NCBI RefSeq assembly: GCF_030408415.1
Contig: NZ_CP046976.1
Span: 558,001-622,000 of the forward strand
Direction: 5' to 3'
Origin: Corynebacterium appendicis CIP 107643
GTDB taxonomy: Bacteria > Actinomycetota > Actinomycetes > Mycobacteriales > Mycobacteriaceae
Length of the DNA: 64,000 nucleotides
Part shown: piece after piece, positions 1 through 7,562 of the stretch
Position numbering within the stretch: the stretch's first letter is position 1
Layout of the letters: the number at the start of each line of letters is the position of its first letter
Translations under genes and position numbers: made by a program
Notes under the pieces: generated by a model
Seen by the model: the letters and a program-made list of their open reading frames with translations, nothing else
The model's database searches: none
What the model was told of the DNA's origin: nothing

Positions 1-318
<318 letters not shown>

Positions 319-519
319 TTAGCCTCCCTGCACGGCGGTGAGGATGTCTACCTGGGCGCCGTCGTCAAGCTGTGTGAATTCCCACTCGGACTTGGGCGCG
401 ACCTCGCCGTTCACCGCTACGGCCGTTCCCGCCGGTACCTCGCCGAGACGCTCGCGCAAGAGCTCGCCGACATTCGCCGCTTCCGTCTGGACCTTTTCAC
501 CGTTAATGACTAGCTGCAT
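319..519 (-). CDS. thiS: Sulfur carrier protein ThiS
   Basis: This 66-residue ubiquitin-like protein begins MQLVINGEKVQTEAANVGEL and ends in the Gly-Gly needed for adenylation and thiocarboxylation. It donates sulfur to ThiG for thiazole formation. Length and the C-terminal GG match the family. Its ATG overlaps the thiO stop codon by one base and thiG follows at once, so the three genes are probably translated from one message. An AAGGAGGA-type ribosome binding site lies just before the start, inside the end of thiO. Confidence 0.93.
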   Translation of the reverse strand: MQLVINGEKVQTEAANVGELLRERLGEVPAGTAVAVNGEVAPKSEWEFTQLDDGAQVDILTAVQGG

Positions 520-1610
520 TAGTTCCTCCTTGAATGGCGCAGGGGATCACAGGCCCCCAACTCTACAGGTGGTTCTTGTCCTTCGACCAGCGCGGCCCCG
601 CACCTCGCGCCCATGGCGGCGAGCAGGATGCCGTGGCGGAAATAGCCGGTGGACACCACCACGCGGTCGCTGACCCGGCCGAGATACGGCAGGTCGTCCG
701 GGGATCCGGGGCGCGCGCCGACGTGCGTTTCGATGAAATCGCAATCCTCGATGCCGGGCACGATCTCGCTGGCGTCACGCAACAGTTGCAAAACGCCGCC
801 AGCCTGCGGTTCCGGGCGGTCGTCCTCGCGCGTCGTCGCGCCGATCGTGAGCGTGCCGTCCTGGCGCGGAATCAGGTACACCGGCCGGTCCTCCACGAAA
901 CCTCGGATCACGTGGTCAATCAGCGGGCGCTGGTGCTCCGGCACGCGCAGCTCCACCATGTCGCCGTAGACCGGCCGCAGCTTTAATGGATTCTCGCCAT
1001 CGAACCAGCCCGTCGTCTCGCGCGCGCCGAGCCCATTGGCCAGCACGACCTGCTCGGCATCGACGTCGTTGACGTCGTTCACGGCCTCCGCCACGAATTC
1101 CACGCCCGCATTCGCGCACGCGTCCTGCAGCGCGGCCGCGAACAGCCGCGGCCACACCTGGTGGTCGCCGGGGATATGCACCGCCCCGCTTATCGACGGT
1201 GCCAGCGCCCCCTCCAGCTTCCTCGCCTCCCGCGTGGTGATCCGCTCTGTCGTCATGCCGTGGAGCTCCTGGTAGGCCTGCAGTTCCTCTAGGTGCGTCT
1301 TGTCGGCGCGGTCTTTCGCCACCACCAGCGTTCCGTCAGTGCGGTAGCCGGTCGGTTTGTCGGTGTGTTTCGCCGTCAGCTCGATCAGTTCCGGATACCA
1401 CTTGCCAGCCGCGATCATCAGCGGAAACAGCGGGTCCTGCTTGTAGACCACCTCTGCCGCCGGTGCGAGCATCCCGCCCGCGTGCCAGGTCGCGCCGCTG
1501 GCAGGCTCCGGATCGTAGACGGTCACGTTGTGGCCACGATTTGCCAACGTCAGCGCGGTGGACAGGCCGACGATGCCTGCTCCGAGGATTGCAATCTTCT
1601 GTTCTGCCAT
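519..1610 (-). CDS. thiO: Glycine oxidase ThiO
   Basis: This FAD-dependent amine oxidase of about 363 residues makes the dehydroglycine (iminoacetate) used by ThiG. The N-terminus MAEQKIAILGAGIVGLSTAL contains the GxGxxG dinucleotide fold, followed by the acidic end of strand 2 (VYDPEP). A second DAO-family signature, near STGYFRHGILLAAMGARCGA, closes the FAD domain. The start at 1610 (MAEQ) fits the family best; an in-frame ATG at 1622 would add four residues. The gene begins only 25 nt after the response-regulator gene (12 nt from the upstream ATG), which leaves little room for its own promoter, and no TPP riboswitch is visible here. Confidence 0.9.
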   Translation of the reverse strand: MAEQKIAILGAGIVGLSTALTLANRGHNVTVYDPEPASGATWHAGGMLAPAAEVVYKQDPLFPLMIAAGKWYPELIELTAKHTDKPTGYRTDGTLVVAKDRADKTHLEELQAYQELHGMTTERITTREARKLEGALAPSISGAVHIPGDHQVWPRLFAAALQDACANAGVEFVAEAVNDVNDVDAEQVVLANGLGARETTGWFDGENPLKLRPVYGDMVELRVPEHQRPLIDHVIRGFVEDRPVYLIPRQDGTLTIGATTREDDRPEPQAGGVLQLLRDASEIVPGIEDCDFIETHVGARPGSPDDLPYLGRVSDRVVVSTGYFRHGILLAAMGARCGAALVEGQEPPVELGACDPLRHSRRN

Positions 1611-1634
1611 ATCGCCATCCAACCTACGCTCTTT

Positions 1635-2234
1635 TCAGAGCCAGCCATTGTCGTCGCAGGTGCGCGCGGCTGCAAAGCGGTTGGGTGCTCCAGTCTTGGT
1701 CATGATCGCCGAAATGTAGTTGCGCACCGTCCCCGTGGAGAGGTTCAACCGCGCCGCGATCTGCTTGATTTCTGCACCGGTGAGCGCCTCACGGGCGACC
1801 TCGACCTCGCGCGCAGTCAGCGGTGACGGCGGAGTGAACAGGGATTCCTCCGCGACCTGCGGATCGACGACCCGCAGACCGGCGTGTGTGCGACGCACTG
1901 CGTCGGCAAGCTGGTCTGGGGGAGTGTCCTTCACAATGAAACCGGAAGCCCCGGCTTCTAAGGCCGTGCGCAGGTATCCGGGTCGCCCAAACGTGGTCAC
2001 GATGAGCACCTTGCACGAGGATCCCGCGAGGTCGGCAGCGAGCTCCAGGCCGGTGCGGCCGGGCATTTCAATATCGAGCAACGCCACATCCACATTGTGC
2101 TCCCGTACCGCTTCGACGACACCATCGCCGGAACGGCAAGTGGCTACGACCTCTATATCCTTCTCGAGGTTGAGCAATGCAGACAACGCTCCGACGAGCA
2201 GCCCTTGGTCGTCGGCGATGAGCACCCGGATCAT
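1635..2234 (-). CDS. LuxR/NarL-family response regulator
   Basis: This 199-residue protein has an N-terminal receiver domain, with acidic pair D8-D9, phospho-acceptor D54 in VALLDIEMPG and the conserved Lys in IVKDTPPDQL. A C-terminal LuxR-type helix-turn-helix follows (about 135-195, LTAREVEV...IAARLNLSTGTVRNYIS). It overlaps the histidine kinase gene by 4 nt and acts as its partner. The operon also carries an ABC exporter, so the likely role is sensing an antibiotic or envelope stress and inducing the exporter. Its stop lies 12 nt before the thiO reading frame, so thiOSG could be read through from this operon. Confidence 0.93.
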   Translation of the reverse strand: MIRVLIADDQGLLVGALSALLNLEKDIEVVATCRSGDGVVEAVREHNVDVALLDIEMPGRTGLELAADLAGSSCKVLIVTTFGRPGYLRTALEAGASGFIVKDTPPDQLADAVRRTHAGLRVVDPQVAEESLFTPPSPLTAREVEVAREALTGAEIKQIAARLNLSTGTVRNYISAIMTKTGAPNRFAAARTCDDNGWL

Positions 2235-3265
2235 ACCGTTACCTCCAGCCGTGTTCCGGAATCAGTGGGCGGAACCACGAGTGAACCGCCCGCGGCTCGC
2301 ACCCTGTCGGTGACGCTTGCTAAGCGTGTGCCCGGCGGCAAACCGATGCCATTATCGGCCACGACGAGCTTATGCGGGGTGACTGTGATCTCGCACTCCG
2401 TGGCCTGTGAGTGCCGGATCACGTTGGTGACTGCTTCCCGCAGCACCCACCCGAACAGCGGGGACTCGGTGGCTGCGTGAACGCTGATTCGCGGCTCGAT
2501 TCCAGCCGCCGCCAGTGCCGAGCGCGCGGCTTCCACCTCCGTGGTGAGCGACGGCGTGTGGGATGTCCGAACAGCGCGCCGGACATCCTCAAGCGACTGG
2601 CGGGACAGATCCACGATCTCATCCAGTTCCTTCGCCGCTTCTTGCTTATCGACGTCCACCAGCTTGCGCGCCAACGACGCCTTCACGTTGATCACGGTCA
2701 GGGAATGACCCAACAGGTCGTGCACGTCCCGGTAAATCGACTCACGCTGTCGCGCCAGTTCGAGCTCGGCGGCGAGGTGGACGCGTTCGTCGCTAAGCCT
2801 GGTCGCGCTGACCTGCGTTCCCACTGTCGCCGCGATGAGCACCGACGCGCCGAAGAAAATCCATGTTGTCAGGTTGCCTATGAAAACCACGTAGACGCTG
2901 AACACCGAGATGATGGTAAGATTCACGAGCGTGTGCATGCGCAACGTCATGAGTGACCCGGTCGTGGACGTGATGTACGGCAGCATCGTTGCACCCCACA
3001 CCCCCATGATGGCGGTCACCCCGATCATCGGGAGGAGGAGAGCGAGCACCCACAACGCCGCGTTGACAGTGTCGTTGCGGTGCGCGCGGATCGTGTGCGC
3101 GCACAGGTATACAGCACCGAAGCCTACGATCAATCCGGCACCGGTTGCGTACTGCCAGGTGGGGAGCTTCATGGTGAACAAGCCAGCGAGCGGGCCGACC
3201 AGAAGGATCAGCCAGATGCTAGCTTCAACGAGCCGGTAGTGCCCACCATTTGTCTTCTGGGTCAC
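2231..3265 (-). CDS. Two-component sensor histidine kinase (HisKA_3 type)
   Basis: This is a 344-residue membrane kinase. Residues about 15-150 form five or six hydrophobic segments with no large extracellular domain. The dimerisation/phosphoacceptor motif is RDVHDLLGHSL with H182. The C-terminal HATPase region has an N-box-like REAVTNVIRHS and a G-box VADNGIGLPPG. The architecture resembles intramembrane-sensing kinases of the DesK/LiaS class that sit beside ABC exporters. It overlaps the permease gene upstream and the regulator gene downstream by 4 nt each, so one transcript is expected. The ligand is unknown. Confidence 0.92.
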   Translation of the reverse strand: MTQKTNGGHYRLVEASIWLILLVGPLAGLFTMKLPTWQYATGAGLIVGFGAVYLCAHTIRAHRNDTVNAALWVLALLLPMIGVTAIMGVWGATMLPYITSTTGSLMTLRMHTLVNLTIISVFSVYVVFIGNLTTWIFFGASVLIAATVGTQVSATRLSDERVHLAAELELARQRESIYRDVHDLLGHSLTVINVKASLARKLVDVDKQEAAKELDEIVDLSRQSLEDVRRAVRTSHTPSLTTEVEAARSALAAAGIEPRISVHAATESPLFGWVLREAVTNVIRHSQATECEITVTPHKLVVADNGIGLPPGTRLASVTDRVRAAGGSLVVPPTDSGTRLEVTV

Positions 3266-4026
3266 GCACGCCCTTTCTCGCGGCTATCCAAGGCCAGACT
3301 GATCACAGCGAATATGACAGTCCAGGCAATGATACTGAGCAGTGGTTGCCACAGTGGGTCGGTGACCGGGACGGGCTCACCCTGAACCAATTGCAGTCCT
3401 TCTGCGAGAGGCCACCGCGACAGCATGGTGGCGCCGTACATCGGGGTGAACCGGGAGAAGTCGATCAGGTTACTCGTCAGCGGGAACAGTGTGTTTCCTG
3501 CGAACGCCAGCAGGGTGACTGAGGTGGCGGCGATCGAGACAGCTGTGAGCGACTTCAGTGATTGCGCCCAGACCAGTCCGTAGAAGCCGAAAGGCAAGGA
3601 CACCGTGACAGTGATGAGGAAGCTCCAGAACCACGCGCTGGCGTCCATCTCGGCATTCCCTAATGCTCCGGTGAGGAAGACTGCGGCCACGGGGAGGACG
3701 ACGTTGACGAGGATGACGAGCAATCTCGCCACCGCAATCTGCGTGTTGGTCAACGGCGTCAGCGCGAGCTGCCGTCCCCATCCACTATTGTGCTCAACGA
3801 CCACTAAGGACGATTGGGAAACAGCTCCCGAAATTCCCGCATAGAGGGCCATTCCGAGCATGACGAAGGCAGCGACGTTGCCGTTGCCCAAATCATCGCC
3901 CGAGTACTGCTGGGCTGCGCCGAAGATGAGGTAGAGGATCACCGGCAGAGCGATGTTGAAGAACAGCGAAGAGGCATCGGATTTGAGGCGTTTGAGGTTG
4001 TGTAGTGCGAACTTAAGGGTAGTCAT
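3262..4026 (-). CDS. ABC-2 type exporter permease
   Basis: This is a 254-residue membrane protein. The N-terminal MTTLKFALHNLKRLKSDASS leads into six hydrophobic segments, the usual layout of ABC-2 permeases (daunorubicin or bacitracin exporters). The loop VVVEHNSGWGRQLALTPLTN matches the conserved ExxxG..LxxTPL region of the family. It overlaps the ATPase gene by 14 nt and the kinase gene by 4 nt. The substrate cannot be deduced; drug, peptide or lipid export would all fit. Confidence 0.9.
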   Translation of the reverse strand: MTTLKFALHNLKRLKSDASSLFFNIALPVILYLIFGAAQQYSGDDLGNGNVAAFVMLGMALYAGISGAVSQSSLVVVEHNSGWGRQLALTPLTNTQIAVARLLVILVNVVLPVAAVFLTGALGNAEMDASAWFWSFLITVTVSLPFGFYGLVWAQSLKSLTAVSIAATSVTLLAFAGNTLFPLTSNLIDFSRFTPMYGATMLSRWPLAEGLQLVQGEPVPVTDPLWQPLLSIIAWTVIFAVISLALDSREKGRA

Positions 4027-4843
4027 GATTGCTCCTTGCTGTGAGCGCGATGAAGGAGTCCTCTAGGGACGTTCGGGTGATGGTCAGGTCGTGCGCGTCG
4101 GTCTCGTTGAGGAGTTTCCGGGCGTAGGAGTCGGCGTTGCTAGTGGTGACGTCGATAAGCCCCTGCGATGATTGCGCTGTGACACGCTTCTTGTTCGCGT
4201 CGGCAGTGAGACGATCTGTCGGCCCATCCGCGATGACCTGGCCGTTGTCGAGCACGATGATGCGCTCAGCCAGGTTCTCTGCTTCTTCGAGGTAGTGCGT
4301 GGAGAAGATGATGGTGCGCCCGGAGTGGGCCTGGGCGCGCATCGTGTCCCAAAATTCGTGGCGACTGGTGGCGTCCATGCCTGTCGTCGGTTCGTCGAGG
4401 ATGAGGATGTCAGGCTTGCCCAGCAACGCGATCGCGAAGCGAACCCGCTGCTGCTCGCCGCCTGAGCATTTTCCAACCCGGCGATTCTGAATCTTTCGGA
4501 GATTCGCGTGCTCGATCGCCGCCTCAACCCCGATGGAATCGCGGTGGGTGGAGTCGATCATGGCGAGAGTGTCTTTGACGGTAACGGTGTCGAGGAGACC
4601 GCCGGTTTGCATTACGGCGCCGATGCGCGCTTCTCGGACCGCCTGCGCCGGAGTCGTGTTGGCAACGCGCACCGTGCCGCCGGTCGGTTTGGTTAGCCCG
4701 AGAATGAGGTCAACTAGGGTGGTTTTGCCTGCTCCGTTGCGCCCGAGCAGGCCAACGATCTCCCCGCGGCCGATGCTCAGGCTGACATCTTCAACGGCCT
4801 TCACCTGGCCGAAATGCTTGCTCACATTCTGTGTTTCGATCAT
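4013..4843 (-). CDS. ABC exporter ATP-binding protein
   Basis: This 276-residue ATPase has Walker A GRNGAGKTT (about 34-42), a signature loop written CSGGEQQR instead of LSGGQQR, Walker B ILILDEP and the switch His in FSTHYLEEAE. The C-terminal 60 residues form the usual extension of drug-exporter ATPases. It is the first gene of the exporter/two-component operon. A perfect 8-bp inverted repeat lies about 44 nt upstream of its start, in the shared promoter region with ectC. Confidence 0.93.
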   Translation of the reverse strand: MIETQNVSKHFGQVKAVEDVSLSIGRGEIVGLLGRNGAGKTTLVDLILGLTKPTGGTVRVANTTPAQAVREARIGAVMQTGGLLDTVTVKDTLAMIDSTHRDSIGVEAAIEHANLRKIQNRRVGKCSGGEQQRVRFAIALLGKPDILILDEPTTGMDATSRHEFWDTMRAQAHSGRTIIFSTHYLEEAENLAERIIVLDNGQVIADGPTDRLTADANKKRVTAQSSQGLIDVTTSNADSYARKLLNETDAHDLTITRTSLEDSFIALTARSNHDYP

Positions 4844-4886
4844 GCTTCACATTCCAGTGCAGAGCTGGTAAGCGTACATAGCTCTG

Positions 4887-4909
4887 CTGTCACGATCTCG
4901 GCGTGACAG
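4887..4909. promoter_or_regulatory. Inverted repeat, likely operator between the exporter operon and ectC
   Basis: CTGTCACG, seven bases, then CGTGACAG form a perfect 8-bp inverted repeat. It lies in the 124-bp gap between the divergent ATPase gene (start 4843) and ectC (start 4968). On the minus strand a TATGTA hexamer lies about 10 nt downstream of it, so the repeat would cover the -35 area of the exporter promoter. LuxR-type regulators bind such dyads, so the adjacent response regulator is the natural candidate. This assignment is inference. Confidence 0.5.
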
Positions 4910-4967
4910 TTGTCATGGGTGCTAGCCTGGCTTGACAACGGAACCAATGAAATAAGGAGCAGAACGA

Positions 4968-5342
4968 ATGTTTACCCGTTCCCGTGATGATGTTGAGACT
5001 GTTGAGTGGGGTGGCGGCACCTCCGAGCGCCTGCTGACCGCTAAGGACAACATGGGCTATGCCGTTGCTCACACCGTGGTCCGCGCCGGCACCGAGTCGA
5101 AGCTGCAGTACCGCAACCACCTTGAGGCGTGCTACTGCATTGGCGGTTCCGGCGAGGTCGAGGACACCGAAGGCAATGTCTACCCGATCACCCCGGGCAC
5201 CATTTATGTCCTCGACGAGCACGACGCCCACTACCTGCGCGGCGGCAAGGACGAGGATCTGATCCTGGTGTCCGTGTTCAACCCGGCGATCACCGGCGAT
5301 GAGAAGCACGAGCTCTCCGAGGATGGCTTTAGTAGCTACTAG
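4968..5342 (+). CDS. ectC: Ectoine synthase EctC (solitary)
   Basis: This 124-residue single-domain cupin is of EctC type. EctC cyclises N-gamma-acetyl-diaminobutyrate to ectoine. [16 protein letters not shown] and [16 protein letters not shown] align with the family core. The three metal ligands known for Paenibacillus EctC (Glu, Tyr, His) appear to correspond to E53, Y80 and H88. ITGDEKHE near the C-terminus matches the conserved TGxE region. No ectA, ectB or ectD lies nearby. The downstream gene starts 11 nt later and is probably co-transcribed. The enzyme may use an imported intermediate or another small amide; this cannot be decided here. Confidence 0.88.
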   Translation: MFTRSRDDVETVEWGGGTSERLLTAKDNMGYAVAHTVVRAGTESKLQYRNHLEACYCIGGSGEVEDTEGNVYPITPGTIYVLDEHDAHYLRGGKDEDLILVSVFNPAITGDEKHELSEDGFSSY

Positions 5343-5353
5343 ACTTTTCAAGC

Positions 5354-5962
5354 ATGACTGAACAGCGTATTCGCCGCGCCGTTCTGATCGTGGCGCTGCT
5401 GAATTTCGGCTACTTTTTCGTCGAATTCGCAGCGGCCATCGCGATCGGATCGGCGTCTCTTTTTGCCGACTCGGCAGATTTTCTGGAAGACACCGCCATC
5501 AACATGCTGGTGTTCTTCGCGGTGGCGTGGCCCGCTTCCAGGCGCCGTGCCGCCGGTTCCGTTCTCGCCGCCCTGATCTTGATCCCCGCGATCGCCGCGA
5601 TCGTGACCGTCGTGCTCAAGATCATGAACCCGGAGCCGCCGTCGCCTGAGGGCTTGACCGGTGTCGCCGTCGGCGCGCTCGTGGTCAACCTGATCTGCGC
5701 GGTGATCCTGCTGCGCCTGCGCAATGAGGGGTCCTCGCTGGCTACCGGCGCGTGGCTCGCTGCGCGTAACGACGCCCTGGCTAACGTCCTCATTATCGTC
5801 GCCGGCCTGCTCACCTTCGTGTGGGCGACTGCCTGGTTCGACATCATCGTCGGCGCGATCATTGCCGCCGTGAACCTGTCTGCCGCCAAGGAAGTGTGGG
5901 AAGAAGCCCGCGAGGAACACGACTCCGTCGAGGAAGCTTTCGCGGATATGGAGGACTGCTGA
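5354..5962 (+). CDS. Small cation-diffusion-facilitator-like membrane protein
   Basis: This 202-residue protein has about five or six hydrophobic segments and resembles the membrane half of cation diffusion facilitators. It reads LFADSADFLEDTAIN where CDF helix 2 carries its acidic motif, and LAARNDALANV where helix 5 carries HxxxD. The His is replaced by Asn and the C-terminal cytoplasmic domain is missing; the protein ends in an acidic tail. It follows ectC by 11 nt. Metal transport is likely from the fold, but the altered helix-5 site makes the substrate uncertain. Confidence 0.7.
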   Translation: MTEQRIRRAVLIVALLNFGYFFVEFAAAIAIGSASLFADSADFLEDTAINMLVFFAVAWPASRRRAAGSVLAALILIPAIAAIVTVVLKIMNPEPPSPEGLTGVAVGALVVNLICAVILLRLRNEGSSLATGAWLAARNDALANVLIIVAGLLTFVWATAWFDIIVGAIIAAVNLSAAKEVWEEAREEHDSVEEAFADMEDC

Positions 5963-6020
5963 CACCTTCTCACATAAAGTGATGTGGAGCACATGCCGCT
6001 AGCGATAGGAGACAGGTCTC

Positions 6021-7241
6021 ATGTCCACCGCCAAGAAACAACGCTCCGCATGGCTCGGCCCCGGGCTACTCATCAGTGCCTCATTCATCGGGCCGGGCAC
6101 CGTCACCACCGCCACAGTCACTGGCGCAAGCTTTGGCTTCGCGCTGAGCTGGGCGATTGTGTTTTCCATCATCGCCACGATCATCCTGCAGGAAATGTCC
6201 GCCCGCCTGGGGTTGATGGGCAAGATCAGCACGGGCGAGGCCATGCGCGCCACCTTCGAGTCGCCCGTAGCCAAGCTGCTCATGATCGCGCTCATCGTCA
6301 CGGCCATCGGCATCGGCGGCGCGGCGTATGCGGGCGGCGACACGACCGGCACAGCGCTAGCGCTTAGCGACGTCACCAGCCTCCCCGTCCCGGTACTCTC
6401 CGGCATCATCGCCGCAGTGCTCGTCCTGCTGCTGCTTACTGGCAGTTACAAATTCTTCGAGCGCTTCATGACTGCGCTGGTTATCATTCTTGTCGGCGTC
6501 TTCCTTGTCACCGCTGTGGCCGTGAAGCCCGATGTCGGGGCGCTTTTGCGCGGCATGTTCGTGCCAGATGTGCCTGCCGGTGCCGCTGTGACTGCCATCG
6601 CCCTGATCGGCACCACCGTTGTTCCGTACAACGTTTTTCTCCACTCCAACCTTGTGCAGGAGAAGTGGGGCGATGAGCCGCAGGACCTCGCTATGAAGAA
6701 GGCGCGCGTAGATAACGTCGTCTCGATCTCCATCGGCGGCCTGATCACCTTGGCCATTCTCACCACCGCCGCGACCGTGATGTTCAGCCAAGGTTTGGAA
6801 GCCGAGTCCGCCGCCGACCTCGCCGAACCCCTGCGCCCCATGCTTGGCGACGCCGCCCCCTGGGTTCTCGCCATCGGCCTCTTTGCCGCTGGCATGACCT
6901 CTGCCGTCGCCGGCCCTCTTGGCGCCGCCTACGCAATCTGCGGAGTCATGGGCTGGTCCCGTGACCTGAAAGACAACAAATTCCGCGCCATCTACCTCAC
7001 TGTCGTCATCGTCGGCGCCATCATCGCCATCACCGGCGTCAACCCGGTGCAGGTCATCATCCTCGCCCAGGCCGCCAACGGCATCCTCCTCCCGGTCGTC
7101 GCCTTCTTCCTGCTTTACACGATGAACAACAAGAAGCTCCTCGGCGAGCATGTCAATGGCCTGGCCACCAACATCATCGGCGGCATCATCTTCCTGATCA
7201 CCGTCGTCCTCGGCGGCATGACCTTGATCGACCTGTTTTAG
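6021..7241 (+). CDS. Nramp-family transporter lacking canonical metal-site residues
   Basis: This is a 406-residue protein with about 11 transmembrane helices and clear Nramp/MntH similarity (WLGPGLLISASFIGPG near the start; VPYNVFLHSNLVQEKW in helix 6). The helix-1 signature DPGN is replaced by GPGT (residues 24-27), and the helix-6 MPH is replaced by VPY (201-203). Both changes remove side chains that coordinate Mn or Fe in true Nramps. The family is certain, but calling it a manganese importer would be unsafe. A ribosome binding site (ATAGGAG) precedes the ATG. A second metal-type protein lies upstream. Confidence 0.85.
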   Translation: MSTAKKQRSAWLGPGLLISASFIGPGTVTTATVTGASFGFALSWAIVFSIIATIILQEMSARLGLMGKISTGEAMRATFESPVAKLLMIALIVTAIGIGGAAYAGGDTTGTALALSDVTSLPVPVLSGIIAAVLVLLLLTGSYKFFERFMTALVIILVGVFLVTAVAVKPDVGALLRGMFVPDVPAGAAVTAIALIGTTVVPYNVFLHSNLVQEKWGDEPQDLAMKKARVDNVVSISIGGLITLAILTTAATVMFSQGLEAESAADLAEPLRPMLGDAAPWVLAIGLFAAGMTSAVAGPLGAAYAICGVMGWSRDLKDNKFRAIYLTVVIVGAIIAITGVNPVQVIILAQAANGILLPVVAFFLLYTMNNKKLLGEHVNGLATNIIGGIIFLITVVLGGMTLIDLF

Positions 7242-7263
7242 GTGTGGTTGTAAAACTCCAGGA

Positions 7264-7470
7264 ACTCCGCAGTGCGGAGTCGGGGAGGGGCCGACGTCGA
7301 TAAGCGTTTTGCGAAACCCCAGCAACTCCGCAGTGCGGAGTTGGAAGGTGGACGTAGCGTGTGTTGCGCTGGTGACTCTAAAACCGCAGGGACTCCGCAG
7401 TGCGGAGTTGGGGATAACGCAAGCGTCGATAAGCGCTTTACGAACGCGCAGGAACTCCGCAGTGCGGAGT
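7264..7470. repeat. Array of four identical 17-bp palindromes
   Basis: ACTCCGCA-G-TGCGGAGT is a perfect 8-bp inverted repeat with a one-base centre. It occurs without change at 7264-7280, 7325-7341, 7392-7408 and 7454-7470, giving a period of 61, 67 and 62 bp. The spacers after copies 1 and 3 resemble each other and each contains CGTCGATAAGCG. The spacer after copy 2 is unrelated. The array fills most of the 321-bp gap between the Nramp-like gene and the DUF222-HNH gene. It could be a multi-site operator, a recombination or nuclease target, or a set of RNA hairpins. Confidence 0.93.
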
Positions 7471-7562
7471 CTGTGACCAGGCATGTTCGAAAGAATGTGC
7501 GAGTGTGTCAAGGTTGTTTTGTATGGTTCGTTTAACGAAATCAAGCAACCATAGGGGGAACG

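Noticed and set aside
7264-7470. CRISPR array
   Set aside because: The repeats are short perfect palindromes, only four copies, with two spacers related to each other. No cas gene is near.
7272-7535. 87-aa protein over the palindrome array
   Set aside because: The frame is open only because the repeated unit lacks stops. It has no ribosome binding site and a low-complexity repeated product.
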